Of a DNA stretch of 8,226 bases, positions 6,294 to 8,226 are shown one piece after another. Source of the stretch: Negativicutes bacterium (GTDB lineage: Bacteria; Bacillota; Negativicutes; JAGOZY01); assembly GCA_018058445.1 (NCBI GenBank), contig JAGOZY010000028.1, positions 1 through 8,226 of the forward strand. The letters are read 5' to 3'. Positions within the stretch are counted from its first letter, which is position 1; every line of letters starts with the position of its first letter. Position numbers and translations under genes: made by a program. The notes under the pieces are model-generated. The model saw only the letters and a program-made list of their open reading frames with translations, searched no databases and was not told the origin of the DNA.

Positions 6294-6325
6294 AAAAGAG
6301 CCCCCGACAAATGCGGGAGCTCTTT
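6294..6325 (-). terminator. Intrinsic terminator of the rubredoxin gene
   Basis: A 12-bp stem (arms 6314-6325 and 6295-6306, AAAGAGCTCCCG against CGGGGGCTCTTT, one G-U pair) with a 7-nt loop, ending in CTCTTTTAG on the minus strand. It starts 8 nt after the rubredoxin stop. The U tract is short, so some read-through into hisC is possible. Confidence 0.85.
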
Positions 6326-6333
6326 ACCAATAA

Positions 6334-6492
6334 TTATTGTTTTTCGAACTGATCTTTAGTCACTCCGCAAACTGGGCAAACCCAATCAGCTGGAATATCT
6401 TCGAATTTGGTTCCCGGTGCGATACCACTGTCTGGATCCCCAGCAGTCTCATCATACACATAGCCACAAACTACACAAATCCATTTTTCCAT
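6334..6492 (-). CDS. Rubredoxin
   Basis: A 52-aa iron protein that carries single electrons in the cytoplasm. It has two knuckles, CVVCG (Cys6, Cys9) and CPVCG (Cys39, Cys42), that bind one iron, with the conserved core [18 protein letters not shown] (11-28), FEDIP (30-34) and DWVCP. Size and sequence are those of a classical stand-alone rubredoxin, with no fused domain. In anaerobes such proteins feed superoxide reductase, rubrerythrin or flavodiiron proteins during oxygen stress, but no such partner is encoded here, so the partner is unknown. The start at 6492 is set by AAGGAGG 8 nt upstream; the in-frame extension to 6570 begins inside the promoter and is not coding. It appears monocistronic: own promoter at 6542-6570 and terminator at 6325-6294. 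Confidence 0.97.
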   Translation of the reverse strand: MEKWICVVCGYVYDETAGDPDSGIAPGTKFEDIPADWVCPVCGVTKDQFEKQ

Positions 6493-6525
6493 GTTTTGTT
6501 CCTCCTTTACAGTGAAATAAAACTG

Positions 6526-6536
6526 AGTGTTACACT
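6526..6536. promoter_or_regulatory. Small palindrome at the predicted rubredoxin transcription start
   Basis: AGTGTTACACT is a perfect 11-bp inverted repeat (5-bp arms, one central base) centred just downstream of the predicted start near 6535. The position suits a repressor site, but I do not recognise it as a PerR, Rex or Fur consensus. It could be chance. Confidence 0.3.
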
Positions 6537-6541
6537 TCATT

Positions 6542-6570
6542 ATTCTAACATGATTTTCAGATAATTTCAA
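6542..6570 (-). promoter_or_regulatory. Predicted sigma-A promoter of rubredoxin (extended -10)
   Basis: On the minus strand TTGAAA (6565-6570) and TAGAAT (6542-6547) are 17 bp apart, and TGT directly before the -10 makes an extended -10 element. The start is predicted near 6535, giving a leader of about 43 nt. It lies just after the uvrC stop; no terminator is visible between them. Confidence 0.8.
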
Positions 6571-6594
6571 ACAGTATTCATTACTAATTAAAAG

Positions 6595-8226
6595 TTATAT
6601 TCTGGATTTGTTTTGATCTTTCAGGTCTTTTCCCAATCCAGCCTGATGGGGATCTTGAAAAAATGTCCATACTGCTTGCGCAGAACGTTTATCTACTCCT
6701 GGGGCTTGGGCAAGTTCTTCGACCGTTGCTTCTTTAATTTTGCTAAGCGAAGCGAAGTGATCCCAAAGGGCTTGCCGTCTTTTCGGCCCAATTCCAGGGA
6801 TGTGATCAAGGACGGAGACAAGATTGCGCTTGGAGCGCAATTTCCGATGATAGGTGATCGCAAAACGATGGGCTTCATCCCGAATGCGTTGGAGAAGTCT
6901 AAGGGATGGCGAATGGTGGGGAATAATCACTGGGTCTGATTCACCTTCCCGATAAACCCATTCAAATTGTTTGGCAAGACCGACGACAGCCACTTCGCCG
7001 AAATCACATTGTCGGATTACCGATAATGCTGACGAGAGCTGCCCCTTGCCGCCATCAATGATCATTAAATCTGGGTGAGGGAGCTTTGCATCTCGACATC
7101 GCCGCCCAAGAACTTCTTCCATTGACTTAAAATCGTCTGGTTTTCCTTCCACGGTTTTCAGTTTATAACGCCGATAGGCCCCTTTATCGGAAACTCCATC
7201 GGTAAAAACCACTAAGGACGCGACAGTTTCCGCTCCTTGCGTATGAGAAATATCGTAACATTCAATTCGCCTCGGCAACTGATCAAGCTCTAACCATTGA
7301 GCTAGATCCTCAAGAGCCGTTTCCGCGACAGTTTGATCTGTGCGAATCCGAACTTCAGCCTGCTCGAGGAGATTTTTGGCATTGCGAGTCGCCATTTCAA
7401 CCAGTTCGACTTTTGTGCCTCGTTTTGGTACTTCCAAGGTGACTTTTCCGCCTCCTCGTTTTTCACTAAGCCACTCAGCAATAACTTCCTGATCAGGAAG
7501 CTCTGTCGGTAGGAGTAATCCTTTTGGAATTTGTCCTCCTTGCCCATAATATTCTTTGAGGAAAGCTGCCACGACCTCGGCATCTTCTCCTTCCGAAGCG
7601 TTATCCAGCAAGAAGTGATCCCGACCGGTAATTTGGCCGTTGCGCAGGAAGAATACTTGTATGCAGGCTCCTTCGTGACTACGAGCAAGACCGATAACAT
7701 CCCGATCTTCCTGGCCTTCTAGGCGGGCATGCTGGCGCTCCATCACTGCATCTAAGGCTTTCAAACGATCTCGCCACATAACTGCTTCTTCAAAGCGAAG
7801 TTCCGTAGCCGCGGTTTCCATGTAGCCTTTTATTTCTTTGATCAGTTTATCATTGCGGCCTTCCAAAAGTAGCATGACGCTATCAATTCGCTTCCGGTAC
7901 TCTTCTGGGCTGATGAGCTCTGCACAAGGAGCCGGACAATTGCCGATATGATATTGAAGGCAAGGACGACGGCTTTCGAGAGTTTTACAAGTTCTCAGTG
8001 GAAAAAGTCTTCGTAGGAGTTTTAGCGTTTCATGCATCGCTCCGACATTTGCATAGGGACCAAAATATCTAGCTCCATCAGCAATAACTCTGCGGGTCGG
8101 AAATACACGAGGGTATTTCTCCTGAACAGTAACCTTGATAAACGGATAGGTTTTATCATCTTTCAGACGAATGTTATATTTCGGTCGATGCTTTTTAATC
8201 AAATTACATTCTAGAATAAGTGCTTC
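6595..8226 (-). CDS. uvrC: UvrABC excinuclease subunit C (5' end cut by window)
   Basis: UvrC makes both incisions around DNA lesions bound by UvrB. The frame is open to the right edge (543 codons visible); about 60 N-terminal residues, most of the GIY-YIG nuclease, lie outside. The first visible residues, EALILECNLIKKHRPKYN, match an internal part of the family, so the TTG at 8202 is not the start. Visible in order: end of GIY-YIG domain with YFGPY (54-58); four cysteines spaced C-x8-C-x7-C-x3-C (80, 89, 97, 101), equivalent to the reported Fe-S ligands; UVR motif that contacts UvrB (about 128-165); RNase-H-like endonuclease with CYDISH (Asp325), IIDGGKGQL (Asp391) and RDEAHRFA (His453), equivalent to the catalytic triad of Thermotoga UvrC; and tandem helix-hairpin-helix repeats (about 470-523) containing IPGIGPKRR. 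All key residues are intact. The stop at 6595 is followed directly by the rubredoxin promoter. Confidence 0.97.
   Translation of the reverse strand, partial: EALILECNLIKKHRPKYNIRLKDDKTYPFIKVTVQEKYPRVFPTRRVIADGARYFGPYANVGAMHETLKLLRRLFPLRTCKTLESRRPCLQYHIGNCPAPCAELISPEEYRKRIDSVMLLLEGRNDKLIKEIKGYMETAATELRFEEAVMWRDRLKALDAVMERQHARLEGQEDRDVIGLARSHEGACIQVFFLRNGQITGRDHFLLDNASEGEDAEVVAAFLKEYYGQGGQIPKGLLLPTELPDQEVIAEWLSEKRGGGKVTLEVPKRGTKVELVEMATRNAKNLLEQAEVRIRTDQTVAETALEDLAQWLELDQLPRRIECYDISHTQGAETVASLVVFTDGVSDKGAYRRYKLKTVEGKPDDFKSMEEVLGRRCRDAKLPHPDLMIIDGGKGQLSSALSVIRQCDFGEVAVVGLAKQFEWVYREGESDPVIIPHHSPSLRLLQRIRDEAHRFAITYHRKLRSKRNLVSVLDHIPGIGPKRRQALWDHFASLSKIKEATVEELAQAPGVDKRSAQAVWTFFQDPHQAGLGKDLKDQNKSRI

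Noticed and set aside
6219..6333. T-box or other riboswitch ahead of hisC
   Set aside because: The untranslated space after the rubredoxin terminator is about 75 nt, too short for a T-box, and no T-box sequence or antiterminator is visible.
6328..6339. CAATAATTATTG palindrome at the rubredoxin stop codon
   Set aside because: A 12-bp AT-rich palindrome overlapping the stop and lying just before the terminator; chance is likely and no known site matches.
6493..6570. 26-residue extension of rubredoxin
   Set aside because: It covers the promoter and leader; the ATG at 6492 has AAGGAGG and gives the classical 52-aa length.
6571..6594. Terminator after uvrC
   Set aside because: No stem with a U tract is found in the gap before the rubredoxin promoter.

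Overview
The window is a stretch of ordinary chromosome, almost certainly from a low- to mid-GC, probably anaerobic Firmicute. A Clostridia or Negativicutes relative would fit, but the sequence alone does not fix the genus. The reasons are the rapZ-yvcK gene pair, strong AAGGAGG-type ribosome binding sites, sigma-A-like promoters, a stand-alone rubredoxin and a BirA-type biotin operator. All nine genes lie on the minus strand, so transcription runs from high to low coordinates. Both edges cut a gene: uvrC lacks its start and yvcK lacks its end. I see no tRNA, rRNA, CRISPR array, insertion sequence or gene-free stretch over 300 bases.

In transcription order: (1) uvrC (8226-6595), nucleotide excision repair endonuclease, 5' end missing. 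(2) A rubredoxin (6492-6334) with its own extended -10 promoter and a terminator at 6325-6294. (3) A tight three-gene cluster: hisC (6218-5112), ogt (5094-4561) and a Cof-type HAD phosphatase (4564-3767). ogt and the HAD gene share an ATGA overlap. (4) The biotin unit bioB-bioY (3657-2082). It is preceded by a near-perfect BirA operator whose dyad covers the -35 box, and by a terminator whose stem overlaps the bioB -10 and start site. (5) The rapZ-yvcK unit (1962 to the left edge), with a strong promoter and a 14-nt overlap between the two genes.

The genes fall into separate jobs: DNA repair (uvrC, ogt), electron transfer (rubredoxin), amino acid synthesis (hisC), biotin synthesis and uptake (bioB, bioY), and cell-envelope or carbon control through UDP-GlcNAc-linked factors (rapZ, yvcK). 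The most interesting part is the 90-bp bioB control region. There, operator, promoter and the upstream terminator are interleaved so that read-through from the HAD gene should stop while bioB transcripts start past most of the stem. Other points worth checking are the two-helix membrane extension on YvcK, non-canonical residues in BioB and BioY, and the absence of other biotin genes here. I did not find evidence for a wholly new system.
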